This document shows positions 10,441 to 21,773 of a stretch of 64,000 nucleotides of DNA, one piece after another. How positions within the stretch are numbered: the first letter of the stretch is position 1; each line of letters begins with the position of its first letter. The stretch comes from Riptortus pedestris. Lineage: Eukaryota > Arthropoda > Insecta > Hemiptera > Alydidae. The stretch covers positions 145,137,501-145,201,500 of the forward strand of contig CM032229.1 in NCBI GenBank assembly GCA_019009955.1. The letters run 5' to 3'. Position numbers and translations under genes: made by a program. Below the pieces are notes generated by a model, which saw only the letters and a program-made list of their open reading frames with translations, was not told the origin of the DNA and ran no database searches.

Positions 10441-10985
10441 GCCGATTTCCTGTAAGGGAAAGCTATTGAGGTCGTACTAAGGTCGCGATTTTCGAAGAAT
10501 TGTGTCATACGTCCATCGTTCCCACCTAGTAGATAACGAAAAGTAGGTCAGTTCAAAATTATGTATATATTTGTCTGTAACTACTCTAGCGGTAGTAATT
10601 TCTGTCGTATCGTAGCCAAACTCAATATATTAGCGTTTCTTGAAAAGTAAAGGTCCAGTTCGTTATTGACAGAAATCGAACCAATAGAAGGGGGGAGTTT
10701 AGATGGACGGAATTCTGAAAAATTAAATAATTGCTGTTATTATCGAAAAATATAGAACTAATCTTATGGAAAAATAAAATGCGCAGTAAATATTGTTTGT
10801 TCTCTATTCTGTATCTTTAATACTAACAGAGATATTTGCATTTTTTGGTTACTCTCTCTCTTAATTTTTTTATATTAAAAACTGTTATATCACGAATCTG
10901 TTTATTCCAAGCTTAAATATAAAATATTGTTTTCATTGGACGTTTACTGTAGATTCATGCAAATATGTAGTGTGACAGCGTCATT
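10441..10985 (+). mobile_element. HINE fragment, 3'-variant II
   Basis: Begins at GATTTCCTGTAAGGGAAAGCTATTGAGG (5' mirror, decayed), keeps the CCATCG...CCTAGTAG block, ACTCTAGCGG, a G run and GAGATATTTGCATTTTTT. It continues into the variant 3' region (AAATATTGTTTTCATTGGAC, ATGCAAATATGT) that is also seen at 17050 and 37840. The (TA)n core is only about 8 bp. Confidence 0.6.
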
Positions 10986-11029
10986 AAATAAGATTTTGGA
11001 GTCGTTATCTTATTAGTTAATAGCTAAAT

Positions 11030-11210
11030 TCGGGAGTCAAGAGGGGGGGGGGTGATTAGAGGGTGTAATTCTAAAATTCAAAATATCTCCGTTATTATGA
11101 GTCGGATCGACATATGCTATAGAACCGATCTTGTTAAACTATAAATACTCTACAATTACATGTTCATACACTGTGCGAAATCTTTTAGTTTCCGCAGCCC
11201 TTGCTAGACG
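11030..11210 (+). mobile_element. HINE 3' fragment
   Basis: G run, AAAATATCTCCGTTATTATG, GTCGGATCGA, TAGAACCGATCTTGTTAAA, then GCGAAATCTTTTAGTTTCCG and a decayed terminal hairpin before a T run. Only the 3' third is recognisable. Confidence 0.5.
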
Positions 11211-11264
11211 TCTTTTTTAAAAATAATACAGGTATTTTAGCAGGCATATTCAAGTAGCCATGTT

Positions 11265-11570
11265 TCAATAGCCGGTTAATCTTTTGAGGTTGTACTCATG
11301 ATACGATTTTCGGAAACTGTCCATCGATCCAACCTAGGAAATGACGAAAATTCTTTCAAAATGATACATTATAACTGTATTTGTTCACATATATGTGTGT
11401 TATCACATTCGTAATTTGTTTGACAGTTAACAAACACGACAGTTAATCGTTTCGTAAAAGAAACTGAATATCAAAATCATTTACGGCTAAAAACATACAA
11501 AGGGGTTAATCAAAACTTCTACCTCCGATATTATAGCTAGGGTCAATTTTTTGTGTATAACTTGTTTTTG
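11265..11570 (+). mobile_element. HINE fragment, strongly decayed
   Basis: TTTTGAGGTTGTACTCATGA, CCATCGATCCAACCTAGGAA and ATGACGAAAATT mark the 5' half. TTAATCGTTTCGTAAAAGA and GGTCAATTTTTTGTGTATAA mark the internal part. Both termini are lost. Confidence 0.5.
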
Positions 11571-12058
11571 TTGATCTTCAGCAAACATCAGACTATTTGT
11601 GTTCAGATTTACGTCGAAGGCAACTAGACCAACCTCCTTAAACATCGAGTACCTGGAATGACTTGCTCCATTAATCTACGATTCTTTTCTTACCCGGGAC
11701 CGTCACGACCGTAAACGGACTTTGTTTTTGTTGAATTCAAAAATAGATACCATATTGATGGAGATATCAAACCAGCTCACATATGACATATCACTCTTGT
11801 TGCTGTCTGGCGATAAAATATTCCTCTAATTGCTAAGATTTTATCATCATCAAGTTTTGAATTCACTTTTCTGAAGGTAGTGTACTACTCAAGTCAAAGT
11901 TTAGCCCCTTAAAATAACTAAAAAAAATCAAGGTTAATGTTTTAATTAGCCTTTGAAAGCGGATCAAGATGCTGAAAGTAAGAAAAAACATTAATGTGAA
12001 GAAAAACTCGTTTATAATCTCTACCTTTTAAAAAGCAGTTTTAAATTATTATTTTTGT
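11571..12058. other. No gene recognised
   Basis: AT-rich sequence without a supported feature. Confidence 0.5.
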
Positions 12059-12226
12059 TGTTATTTATTAGCGTCACCATTATGCAGATAAGCCCGGAAC
12101 AGGTTATCTTCAAGCCGCTATATTTGGATTGCCTAAATTCCTACTTCCCAAGCAGGGTTAGAAAACCATAACTCCAGCTTTAGAACCCACTAAGGTCTCA
12201 TTAAGACCAACGCTTTCAATGGGTCA
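12059..12226 (-). repeat. tRNA-derived SINE, decayed
   Basis: TTATTTATTAGCGTCACCAT, ACAGGTTATCTTCAAG, AAGCAGGGTTAGAAA and AAGGTCTCATTAAGACCAACGC follow the family order on the minus strand, with an internal deletion of the ATTAAATAAA block. Confidence 0.55.
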
Positions 12227-13740
12227 TTTGATTAATTATAAATATGAACAGCTGAAACAGTTTTTGCTAGTAATGTTTTAGTGTATAATGTTGTATGAGA
12301 AGTTTAATGTACCTTCAAAATGATAAGTCTGAATGGAAATTAATTGTTTTAACGTCCTTCAAAATCTACCCCAAAAGGAAATACTTTGAACATTTTGAAC
12401 CTAAATAAATAACTTAGCTTATTAAATGCATTCCCTAATCTATCGCTTGGCACATAATAATTCAACTTTCCGGGTGTTGTCAATTTGAAAAAGTTAAAAG
12501 CTACTGCTCATTTATTCAATCCAACATTAATAATCTAACTAGCAATGTTTAATTATAATAAAATTGCCTATATGCCTTCTTGGAAGGGGAAAACAGATTG
12601 GGTTGTCTACAGGTTATAGGTGTTGTCAAACAGGACTGGAAAAAGTATTTATTTTTATTAAATAAATACTTATGACCCTCGGTAATGGGCCCTTGAAACG
12701 AGTTTAAGAAAGACCAAAAATTACTATATGTCTTAATCTATATTGTCTTCTCACCTCAAACAAATGAAAAAAAAATACTACTTTAGTTGAAGCAAGTTAT
12801 TAATTACCATGAAATATATATAGCATGTATAACCTTTAAAGTACTGTAATATAAATTTAATCATTATTCTCATTTCTTAACAATTTTATCAGAATTAACG
12901 AAATAAAATACTGCATTTACTCAATAAAAGTTAACCAAATGTAATATTTTTATGGGAAAATACTTCTTTTTTTTCCTTGTTCGTTAGTATGAACTGAAGA
13001 AGGCTCGTAAAGACGGAGATGATCTAATTTCAAATACATTATTTATTTATTATTGCATTGTATGATGTGTCTTTGGAGATTAGCCACCATATGTGAGTAG
13101 ATAATTAATATATAAATAATAAATAAAAGAGAATTGAATTGGAAAATGGTACTAACTTCTATTTAGCTGTGAGCTCTGAATTGAGCCAGAGATTTACAGT
13201 GTGTGTTGCCACTTGGTCAGGAACCTGTTGATTCTATCATGACCTACCGACCTCTTATTCAATAACCTAGTGGCCAGTTACACAACCGTCTTTGCACTAC
13301 ACAGCTGTTCTCTCTTAAAACTATGGCCTAGCATTGTTCATGAAATGAATGACTTGATATTTTCTTTGTTTTAGCGTTCTTCTATCTCTAGTGTGGCGAA
13401 ATAAATTCTAGTTCATTGGGATCTTATAGTTACAAAAATGTAAGAAATTTATATTTGAGTTTGCAAATCGTAATATTCAGATTAATATATTTTATGTAAA
13501 TCAACTATTGCCGTTGTCATTATTACCCTATAAAAAAAAGAAAAAAACCTAACAAGTCCATTTGTACTATCTATAAAATCGACCCCGCGCACACGCACAC
13601 CCACAAATATATATATATATATATATATAATTTTATAAATTCAAAGAGATGATGTTTTTGGCACTTATTTAGTAAAATTTGCGTAGATTAGAGCGTAGCT
13701 TTTGTGTATTTTTGTCATGTGAGCAACCTGAAAAGCCCGT
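12227..13740. other. No gene recognised
   Basis: AT-rich sequence. A weak SINE-like piece may lie at about 12590-12665 (TTGTCTACAGGTTATAGGTG). A CA/TA dinucleotide tract lies at about 13590-13630. Confidence 0.45.
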
Positions 13741-13779
13741 TTTTCTAACCTTCACGTATATAGGACCTACAAGGGTTTT

Positions 13780-14230
13780 CCTACTATGTATTCCCTTACC
13801 TCAGTAGCGTGTTTATTGCAGAACCTACAGCGATAAAAGCAACTTTTAATTTATTGTCAATTGAGCCAAATAACGCTTTAATATGTTCTGACTTTTCCAG
13901 CAGCCTAAAGTCACTTGAAAAGATGTACAACAAGAATCCCAACTGTAAAGAAATTCAACAGATTTTAAGAGAACTAAACAGAAAATATGTCCAAGTAGAC
14001 TTTTATGGATACCAGGACATTTTCGCAAAGACGGAAATATAAAAGGTGACTCCATAACCGCAAAAGCTATACCCTGTCTAATGTCACAAGCTTCTTTCGC
14101 ACGACTTGAGCAATGGGCTTGGCAAGGGAATGCGTTGACAATAAACACCGCAATGTAAAAAGAACCTCTGGAATGCTTTAACAAACACTAAAAGGAGATA
14201 TGCCGCCTTAGAATGGGCCAAACAAGACTC
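13780..14230 (+). pseudogene. LINE RNase H / C-terminal remnant
   Basis: The frame around 13797-14042 reads YLSSVFIAEPTAIKA, a decayed form of the (Y)SSVFxAExxAI motif that opens the RNase H domain of I/Jockey-group retrotransposons. ICSDFSSSLKSLEKM follows, matching the SDSxSxLxxL block, then EIQQILRELNRKYVQVDFYG. Downstream a shifted frame gives RRYAALEWAKQDSHTSHFWL, resembling the RLRxGHTxxTHxxLL block. Several frameshifts and stops separate the parts. The 112-codon frame on the opposite strand (13846-14184) is a shadow. Confidence 0.6.
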
Positions 14231-14530
14231 ACACACCAGCCATTTTTGGTTATTGCAGTTAATTTTAAATTTACATTATTTTATTGTATGCCTAATGCTC
14301 GTCACGTTTCAGTTTCTAGGTCTTGATTAAAATAAAATTCATTCCCAAAACAAGATTCTCGTATTTGAGTATGTCACCCAAAAAAGAGACCCAATAAATG
14401 AAGAAAATAAAGTACTTGGCACAATAGAAGAAAGTATTGTCGTGCCATTACTAACCGAAGATAGTCTCTTCCTATTCAAGTAGCAATACAGTGGCTTCAA
14501 TATGGTGAGTAATCGCAAGGTAAATAATTA

Positions 14531-15132
14531 AGTCCGTCACGCAGGGCCTGCTTTAACTAAGTAGATTTCCGACGTGCGTCACTTATTTGCATTTACCTCA
14601 AAACGTAAAAGTTCAATGAGAACAACATTTGGTATTTAGGCTTCAAATAATGTGGTTCATAATATTACAACTTCCTGTCAATATGGCACGAGTGGGAATG
14701 GGGGTTTACTGAAGTAAGAAAACTAAAAAATGCAAATATCTCGGTTAATAATCATGATAGAGCAAACACGTACATAACAACATTTATTGGAAATTACATT
14801 TGCAATAAGATCAGTTCTTTACAATGTTTTGATCCGACGTATAGTAACGGAGATATTTTGAATTTTCAAAATTTCCCCTCTAAGCCTCCCCCTCCCACTG
14901 GTCCGATTTCAGCCATTGACGAACTTGATCTTTCTTTTTACATGAAACGATTAAATATCGAGTTTGGTAACGATTAAACAAAAATTGCGATCGCTAGAGC
15001 GTAAACAGACAAATTTATATATAGTTTTGAATGGACGTCATTTTTGTCATATCCTGGGTAGGATCGATGGCCATTTGAAGAAATGTCTCGAAATTCGCGT
15101 CATGAGTACGACCTCAATAGCTATCTGCTAAT
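14531..15132 (-). mobile_element. HINE copy, variant II, without expanded TA core
   Basis: Complete on the minus strand from GCTGATTT-less 5' end (AGCTATCTGCTAATAAAA at about 15119-15136) to the 3' hairpin region (GTCCGTCACGCAGGGCCTGC at 14533). It contains the variant-II segment (AAAGTTCAATGAGAAC, ATTTGGTATTTAGGC, ATATGGCACGAGTGGG). The core is only TATATATA, so this copy shows the family length (about 600 bp) without microsatellite growth. The GCTAGAGCG half-hairpin is kept. Confidence 0.8.
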
Positions 15133-15610
15133 AAAATAACATTACACTGTTTCGATGAATATATATTTTTTAATATATCAGTAATACAAAATAGCTTGTG
15201 TGGGATTGTGGGTCCATGTATATAAACATGGTTGATAAAGAAATAAATTTACCAGCACATTTTTTTTTGGCACTCAAATTGTGAATTGCCATGATTAAAA
15301 AGCAGTTGGAAATTTCTTAATGAATTCATTGGTCATGTCATTAGAGAGTACCTTTCACTCGAATGTAGGACCACGCCTTCTCTGATTACAAATAATGTCC
15401 CTAGTTCCGATTTGGCATCTATTAGTTACAATGTAAACCTGTATCTAACCATATTTGAAATATGATCGATGGACAAGACCTAGCCATGTGTCAGGAAAAT
15501 ATATTATAGATTCTTACAAGTGGTAGTTCTACTGTTGTCAATAAAAAGACTTTCAGTCGGCCTTCCAACTATATTGGTTTAATATAAATACATTCACGAA
15601 AATTTAATAT
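15133..15610. other. No gene recognised
   Basis: AT-rich spacer between the HINE and the long open frame. Confidence 0.5.
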
Positions 15611-16072
15611 ATGTCTAGTTCCCTGCTTAGAATAGGCATTATTTTCATTTCTTTGGGGGAGAATGTCGTAAACCAATGCCTATATATTGAAATTCCTTTT
15701 CTATTGGTATTCCGCGAGAATCTTACCATATTGAGCTCAATAATAAATTCTGCTAAAGGTACTTTCGTTGTATTATTGCCTAAGTTTCTTACTTTTTTTA
15801 CTTTATTTCAATATTTATTGAAAGAGGATTTAGAAAAATATAGTTCCTCAGAAATGGCTCGCAGAAGATATATAAAATCGATTACAAAAATAAAAAAGGA
15901 TAAGCAAATATGTATAAATAAAAGCGCCAGATTTAATGTAGTACCAATAACATTTTTCGTCTGTAGATTTCAGAAGCGTCATATTGAATTCTGTAATTCT
16001 TTTCAGATCTTGAAAGACAAGGAGTCTAATGATTCCTGTTGGGCTAGTGTCAAACCTATCGAAAATGCATAG
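15611..16072 (+). CDS. Hypothetical 153-codon open frame
   Basis: This is the longest open frame outside recognised transposons. The first half has hydrophobic runs (GIIFISLG, FVVLLPKFLTFFTLFQYLL). The second half is basic (RRRYIKSITKIKKDKQ) and has scattered cysteines. I see no catalytic motif or known domain. For this base composition an open run this long is uncommon but not impossible in a window of this size. An 86-codon frame overlaps on the minus strand (15848-16108). It may be a decayed gene, an exon or chance. Confidence 0.25.
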   Translation: MSSSLLRIGIIFISLGENVVNQCLYIEIPFLLVFRENLTILSSIINSAKGTFVVLLPKFLTFFTLFQYLLKEDLEKYSSSEMARRRYIKSITKIKKDKQICINKSARFNVVPITFFVCRFQKRHIEFCNSFQILKDKESNDSCWASVKPIENA

Positions 16073-16553
16073 TTTTAGCACCCTGAAAGTATGGCATGGA
16101 ATCCTCATTATATTTGGACAGGCTTCTTATATGTCCAAAATTGCTTATTAGTTTATCCTCTAGTTCCATTGATCAACGTGACTATGGTTGGGAAGCTGAT
16201 GTACTAATAACACTTGGTAATCTGATAAGTCACCCAATTCATTTTTCCATCCAGAATTTACATTAGATACCTAGTCAGACATTTTTATCCGGCATTGTTT
16301 TCCTGTAATAGCCAGTTATTAAAATATGATATCAGCATTCTCTTTGACCTAAAGTAATTTCTGTATAGCGATTTTATTCAATCTGTATTTTAGGAAATTA
16401 TTCATAATATGACTGTAAAGATGTAACAAGTCAGTGAAGATTCATTCATGGTCACGTGTGAGTCTGGTATTGTAAACCGTTTGAGAGATGGTTAAGTAGT
16501 GAGATGTTCCTGATGAAAATATCCTTTCTATCGGCTTATGATTGTATTGTGTT

Positions 16554-16661
16554 AGCAGATTTCAGCTATTGAGGGCTTACTCATGACGCAATTTTCGATT
16601 TTTTTGGTCGAATATCCATCGATCCTACCTAGTAGACGAAGAAAATGAGGTCCGTTCCAAA

Positions 16662-16725
<64 letters not shown>

Positions 16726-17465
16726 CTTTTACCGCTCTAGCGGCTGCAATTTTTGTTCGTTAACGGTTGAAATGGACCAGGGAGATGAGTGGGGTTTAGA
16801 GGTGGAGAATTTTGAAAATTCGAAAATCTCCGTTAATATAAGTAAGATCGAAAAAGTGTATAGAATAAATCTTATTGAAAATTAAATGTACTATTAATAT
16901 TGTAATATACATCAATTCTCTATCATGAATATTAACCGAGATAGATACATTTTTCAGTTTTCAGCCTTCAGTAAACCCCCACTTCTACTCGCCTTACATA
17001 AACAATACTATGTTATAATAATAAACCACATTATTTGAAGCTAAAATACCAAATATTGTTTTCCATAGATTTTTATTATACGAGATACATGCAAATATGT
17101 TCTTTTGCCCCCCCCCCCCCAACGTCTTAAATTCTTGGACTACTAAAATTTGATTGATTGAGATAAAAAGTATTCTGATTCATTATAAATTACAGTATTA
17201 GATATAGTACAAAGTTTTCAATAAAATTAATGTGTTATATTCTGATATATTTCAGTTATTGTTTTTCTTTCCTTTGAGACGTTGGGAGACGTGTTTGTTT
17301 ACATTTGTGACGCTTCCCGCCGGGAGGGGAAAGATTTCTTATTACCGTTTGTATTTATTCACTTAATAGTCACGGTGGTATTGTTTTAGCAGTATATAGG
17401 CTCATCTATTATTAAACTTCATGACGGAAAGCTGCTTAGTTTACGCAGACCTTGGGTAACGGAGG
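16554..17465 (+). mobile_element. HINE copy, long 3'-variant III
   Basis: The 5' end TTAGCAGATTTCAGCTATTGAGG has lost the central mirror. The (TA)n core spans about 16664-16717 and is followed by CGCTCTAGCGG. The variant 3' region (CAGTAAACCCCC, CCACATTATTTGAAGC, AAATATTGTTTTCC, C12 run, CTTGGACTACTAAAATTTGA, TGTTTACATTTGTGACGCTTCC) runs to GAAAGCTGCTTAGTTTACGCAG and a decayed terminus before TTTTT. At about 910 bp it is the longest intact form. The minus-strand copies at 36524 and 52550 share the extra segment. Confidence 0.78.
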
Positions 17466-17538
17466 TTTTTCTTTTCCAACGAGTGTAGACAATTCATGGT
17501 TACATTTCTGCTGATCTGACATCAATACCTGAGGTCAA

Positions 17539-18104
17539 CCCAGAATAATTGCTGAACATATAATTGAAAAACAGGCTAATTGGTTTAGGAGTATTGAAAA
17601 TATCAGCCAGGAGTATCTGGGTGAAAATTGTAGCTGGATTAAAGAGCAAGGAAATATGAATAAGAAAATAGAAATAATATTGGAAAAATTAAGGTTGCAA
17701 TTTATTGAAGAAATGTTGGGAAAGGCAAATCATTCAAGATTTCACTCTAATTACAAGAATCTCAATATAATTTTAGGTAACAATAGTTATTTGAACAGCA
17801 ATAATAGTTTACATTTCACAAGCCTTATAATGAAAGCAAGGAGGGAAATGTTAAATCCGAATGTAGAACTGAAGGCCTATGGATATGCTCCTTATGTAAT
17901 ATGAATGAATTAGAAAATACATATCATTTTATAGCAGTATGCCCAGTGCTTAGTGAATTTAGAAAGCAGTTCCTTGGTTCATCAACATTTAGCCAAAATG
18001 AATTTATTTTGTTTCTGAATGGCAAAGATTGGCAGGCCCTTTATAAATATCTATGTGTTGGACAGAGATATAGGAAGTTACTAGTAGCTGAGTATAATGA
18101 ATAA
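17539..18104 (+). pseudogene. LINE C-terminal domain with CCHC knuckle, one frameshift
   Basis: The frame opens at the insertion boundary (AEHIIEKQANWFRSIE...), continues through HFTSLIMKARREMLNP, and shifts at about 17890. The next frame reads ICSLCNMNELENTYHFIAVC, the CxxC-x(12)-H-x(4)-C knuckle of non-LTR retrotransposon C-termini, then PVLSEFRKQFLG and a stop at 18102-18104. About 188 codons remain of a protein normally about 1,000 long. The shift at 17890-17900 means it cannot work. Clade assignment (I/R1-like) is inferred from the tail and knuckle. Confidence 0.8.
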
Positions 18105-18448
18105 GTTTTCTATTTATTATTTCCTTTCTTCTCTTTCTTTGTAAATAATTATTAATAATTAGTTTATTTTATTTATTTTTTGTTGTTTTTTAAATATAGA
18201 ATTCTTATTAAAGCTTATTTGTTTTATTTAGAATATTGTAATATTATGTTAATATTATGTTTATATGTCTATTAGCAATAATCAATCATGCTGATTAATA
18301 ATTTAGTAAATAATGGCCGAACTCAACAGACGGACTTATGAGTCCATGTTTATGTATGTTCTATATAGTATAAGGAAAGATATTATTATAATAACTTTAT
18401 TGTATATTTAACATGTAAATTATTTCAAATTTCAAAATAAACATTCTT

Positions 18449-18472
18449 TATTATTATTATTATTATTATTAT
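18449..18472 (+). repeat. (ATT)n LINE tail microsatellite
   Basis: An uninterrupted TTATTATT run at the 3' end of the LINE insertion, directly before its right target duplication. Confidence 0.85.
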
Positions 18473-19450
18473 AACTGAGGTCAAAGCCCAAGTCACATGT
18501 CAAAAAGTCTCTGAAGAACAGTCCTTTTTTATAAACCTATAGAAGCTCAGTTAACGTCTGCGAATGTTGACGTCAAATAGCCATGTTCAATTATAAAGTG
18601 ATAAAAGCATTTAACGAGTAAATGAACTTATTACTTCATGTTTGGGTGTAGGCAGTGCGTAGGACAAACTAGATTTACGATCCACGTAACGCGAAATGGA
18701 AATCGAAGCTCTGCTTCATTGCAAGTATCCTTTCAAGGACCTAAGCTTGCTTGAGGCTATACTTAAATTGGCAATGCAGAATCCACTTTCATGAACCGAA
18801 TTCATTTGTATTCATTCTTTGAATGAAATATAGATCTGATTTCGTCATGGATAATTTACTCTACTAACCCGGAAGATCAAACCGTTAGTTATTTTCCATA
18901 GACTGTGATTAGTAGTTCAAATTTAGCAGATTGTGTTCAGCTTTCTCTTTGTTTTCAATGGAATGTGACGCACGGCAAGATACCTGAGAAGGTGTGAGAG
19001 AGCAAATAGCAATGTTTGTCTATGGAAACAAACCGATACTACTCAATCTAAATATTGGAATGCCAGTTACTGAATGTGACATAACAATGATGATGCGTTC
19101 TCTCAATTCTTCGACCATTCTTATTGAAAAAAAGTAACATCTTCCTATAAAAAAATATTAAAATATAGGTGATATAGCTCATATAAACAGGAAGACTTCT
19201 CATGATAGTGAAAAGCAATAGTAATTTTGACCAAGGGTAAGTAATTGTTTTCTTTAGTAGACTTCAGGTCAGTCATATTTAATTCCGTAATTTCTTTCAC
19301 CTGATGAGAGACAACAAGTCAAATGATTTACTTTAGGCTAATTATCAAATATATTGTAACCTCATTGGTTTGGTGTTATATGGAAGTTACGCGAAGTATG
19401 GCACACTTACTACCCTGGACCTATAGCATAAAGTCAACATTTGTATTTAA

Positions 19451-20328
19451 GCCTCTGGCGGGCGCGCCTATTTGAGTTACGTTAGCAGGCGCGCTGTGGT
19501 GTTTGGACCGCATTTTGTTTTTCTACTTTTTATTAGAAAATAAGCAATAACTTAATTATTTATTTGTTTATTCATTTTTGCTTTGGCTTTACAGTAATTC
19601 TAATGCATGAAAATTATACGTTATTAAATTGCTAAGTAAAGCATGGCTAATTGTTTTTTTTTTTTTTATAAATATCTTTGGAATATAAAAACAACCTTGC
19701 AATAGGTAGAATAATGATTGAGATATTTTAATAATAAATTGTTTATTATAAGTAACCACCAACATAGGACATTCAGGAACGTAGGGATAGTGGTATAAGA
19801 ACAATAATTTTATGTTTTATGATATTATTTTACAGATTAAAAATAGAGTAAAATTATTAATTATTTTCATAAAGTTTGAACAAACATTTTGTAATGTATA
19901 TACAGAGTAATAGTATATTAGTAATATAATAAAAAAATAAGTTCAAGGTTATAAATGATCAAATAAGGAAAAAACATTCGGTTCAAAATTTGCAAGAAAA
20001 AAAAATTAATTTATCAATTAGGAAATAGAAAAAATGGCCTTTTTCTATATTACAGAACAAACATCAAACTTCTTCCTCGTATAAAGCATTTTCCTGACAA
20101 TTATTGCACGTTACTTGATGGACACTGTGATTTGGGCAAAAATTCCTTTGGCACATATTGTATACAACGCTTTTCTATTATTTCGATGTGTCCCACCGAC
20201 TCAACATGTCAGAACTTGTTGATATACAAATACCTGGACCGCCCAGCCCGCTGAAGCCATTTCTATTCCTAGTATTTTGAAACATGTTCAGATTGCGGTC
20301 CAAATGCCGCAGCTCGCCCGCCTGAGCG
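19451..20328 (-). mobile_element. Internally deleted piggyBac-like element
   Basis: TTAA stands at both borders (19447-19450 and 20329-20332). Just inside are matching inverted ends: GCCTCTGGCGGGCGCGCC on the left and, read inwards on the minus strand, CGCTCAGGCGGGCGAGC on the right. A second inverted pair follows (GTGTTTGGACCGCATTTTG near 19500 against GCATTTGGACCGCAATCTG near 20300). TTAA target duplication is the hallmark of piggyBac. The 878-bp interior keeps only part of a transposase on the minus strand and an AT-rich remainder. Confidence 0.78.
20064..20300 (-). pseudogene. piggyBac-like transposase C-terminus (cysteine-rich) remnant
   Basis: One minus-strand frame runs from the right terminal repeat through GFSGLGGPGICISTSSDMLS and RWDTSK, two consecutive stops (TAA TAG, near 20180), then VVYNMCQRNFCPNHSVHQVT-CNNCQENALYEEEV and a stop at 20064. 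The paired cysteines and histidine (C-x4-C...H...C-x2-C) fit the zinc-binding C-terminal tail of piggyBac-family transposases. The catalytic DDD domain is absent, consistent with an internally deleted element. Recognition rests on the cysteine pattern plus the TTAA-flanked inverted repeats around it. Confidence 0.55.
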
Positions 20329-20389
20329 TTAAACAGACTTTCTATATCTCCAATAGGTCTCATTAGCTTTTCATCATGTTCAATTGATC

Positions 20390-21400
20390 ATGAATATGGG
20401 TAGGAAAGTATATTTTATTTTATTATTAAGAATATTACTGTCGTCATTTAATGCATTTTGTACTGACTGATGTGTACAATGCAATAGTTCCTCCATCACT
20501 CTTGAAAAAAGCCACACCTCTTCACCACAATGAGAGGAGCAGCCTCTCCCTGTCTGGAAAGGAAGTCAAGAGCTAAGGAGGAATGGCACTTGATAAGAAA
20601 ATAGCCACTGCTATCACTTCACTTTACACTTCTATAGGAGATCTCTGGGCCATTGTCTCTTGAGGCGCTGTGGAGGGGAATAAGGATGAGTGGTACTGGA
20701 AAGAGCTAAGACTTCTGGATTAGGATGATTGAATAGCCTGCTGTAGAATTTTCTGAATCTTAAGGGAATTTGGTCCATTAATGGGGTATTAAGATCTTTA
20801 TGGAGGGTGTGGTTTGTAACTTAATATGGGACATTTACTATGGTGCGCAGGACTTTGTATTGGAAAGTCTAGATGCGTCTGATGTTCGAAGGTTTTCCTG
20901 CACCCCACACTTCTATTCCGTATTTCCATATTGGTTTTAGTAGTATCTTGTACATTGCTAGTTTTTGTTTTTGGTAGACAAGTGAGATCTATTTAGCAGT
21001 CAATAAAGTAGTCCGAATCGTCTGTTTAGTTCTTGTCTTTTAATTATTGTGTGAGATTTCCAAGGAAGTCTGATGTCCAAATTTAGTCCAAGGTAGCGTA
21101 CACAATCTGCTAGTGGTAGAGGAATATTGTTGAAATGAACAGGAGGACAGGAACTTCGCCGGAGGGAAAAAGTGATACAGAGATTTGCTTTCGTTGGGTC
21201 CTTATGCGCCAAGCATTGCACCATTTTTCGATCTCGGTTAAGTGGAGCATTGGATGTTCTTTGAAGCAGTAATAGAATCGGGATCGGATGAAAGGACTGT
21301 TGTGTCATCTTCATTGGTAGCTAGAAGAAATGTTGGTGATGTAGGGATGTCAAATGTGTATATGACATACACTAGTGGTTCGGGGTTACGGGCAGCAGAG
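20390..21400 (-). mobile_element. Jockey-type LINE remnant
   Basis: The whole decayed element, minus strand. Its 5' edge falls inside the RT coding region near 21390; its 3' UTR is AT-rich and may reach about 20390. No target duplication was found. The recognisable coding part is described separately. Confidence 0.7.
20632..21390 (-). pseudogene. Jockey RT palm/thumb and C-terminus, multiply frameshifted
   Basis: On the minus strand the pieces appear in the canonical order. VYVIYTFDIPTSPTF with NEDDTTVLS is a decayed form of the RT motif-C block, the usual A/F-A-D-D now reading N-E-D-D. ITFSLRRSSCPPVHFNN follows, then VRYLGLNLDIRLPWKSH (motif E/thumb). After a shift come YKILLKPIWKYGIEVWGAGK, FQYKVLRTIVNVPY, TNHTLHKDLNTPL and finally LKRQWPRDLL with a stop at 20632. 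These are signature blocks of arthropod Jockey elements. At least three frameshifts and several stops make it non-functional. Confidence 0.85.
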
Positions 21401-21773
21401 TAGAAGTCTTGCTCGTAAAGATATAAATGTGGGTTTTCTTAAAAGTAATAATGTTGAAGAATATCATAAATAATAATCCCTTTAGGTATTTTCATGTAAT
21501 ACAAGTGTTCTAAAATAAATATGTTTTCAAGAAACTAAACTTTGCATTGCATAGGGTAATTTTCGTAATCTATATAGAGCATTTTTGTATAGTCAGACGT
21601 TAATGTCAGAGTGGTTGCCTTATTACAGGTCCTTATTTCGGGCTCCTTGGTATTTTGTAGAGTTATACTTTGTTGGTGGCCCTAAGACACCTCAGCCAAC
21701 CTAAGCATACCGATTTCGTCTGCCTGGATGATGTCTCCCTCTCATCACCTTACTAGTGGTACTCTACTAACTC

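Larger units (their letters stand above)
17539..18474 (+). mobile_element. 5'-truncated LINE with 10-bp target duplication
   Basis: CTGAGGTCAA occurs at 17529-17538 and again at 18475-18484, exactly bracketing this segment: a 10-bp target-site duplication. The left end falls inside a coding frame and the right end is an (ATT)n tail (about 18449-18472) after an AAATAAAC poly(A)-signal-like site. Both are standard for 5'-truncated insertion by target-primed reverse transcription. The simple-repeat tail suits I- or R1-like elements. Confidence 0.88.
16190..19153 (+). repeat. Segmental duplication, copy A
   Basis: Two blocks here have diverged counterparts in the same order and orientation about 7.3-7.6 kb downstream. 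Block 1 (16190-16480) shares TCAGACAT, GTTTTCCTGTAA, TATTAAAATAT, GTTCTCTTTGA, TTCATGGT with 23820-24475. Block 2 (about 18560-19153) shares TCATTGCAAG, CTTTCAAGGACC, GAGGCTATACTTAAATTGGC, TTCAAATTTAGCAGATTG, GGAATGTGACGC, AACAAACCGATA with 25870-26455. Copy A carries a HINE and a LINE between the blocks; copy B does not. Confidence 0.75.

Noticed and set aside
13846..14184. 112-codon minus-strand frame
   Set aside because: Opposite strand of a recognisable RNase H remnant, whose motif order supports the plus strand.
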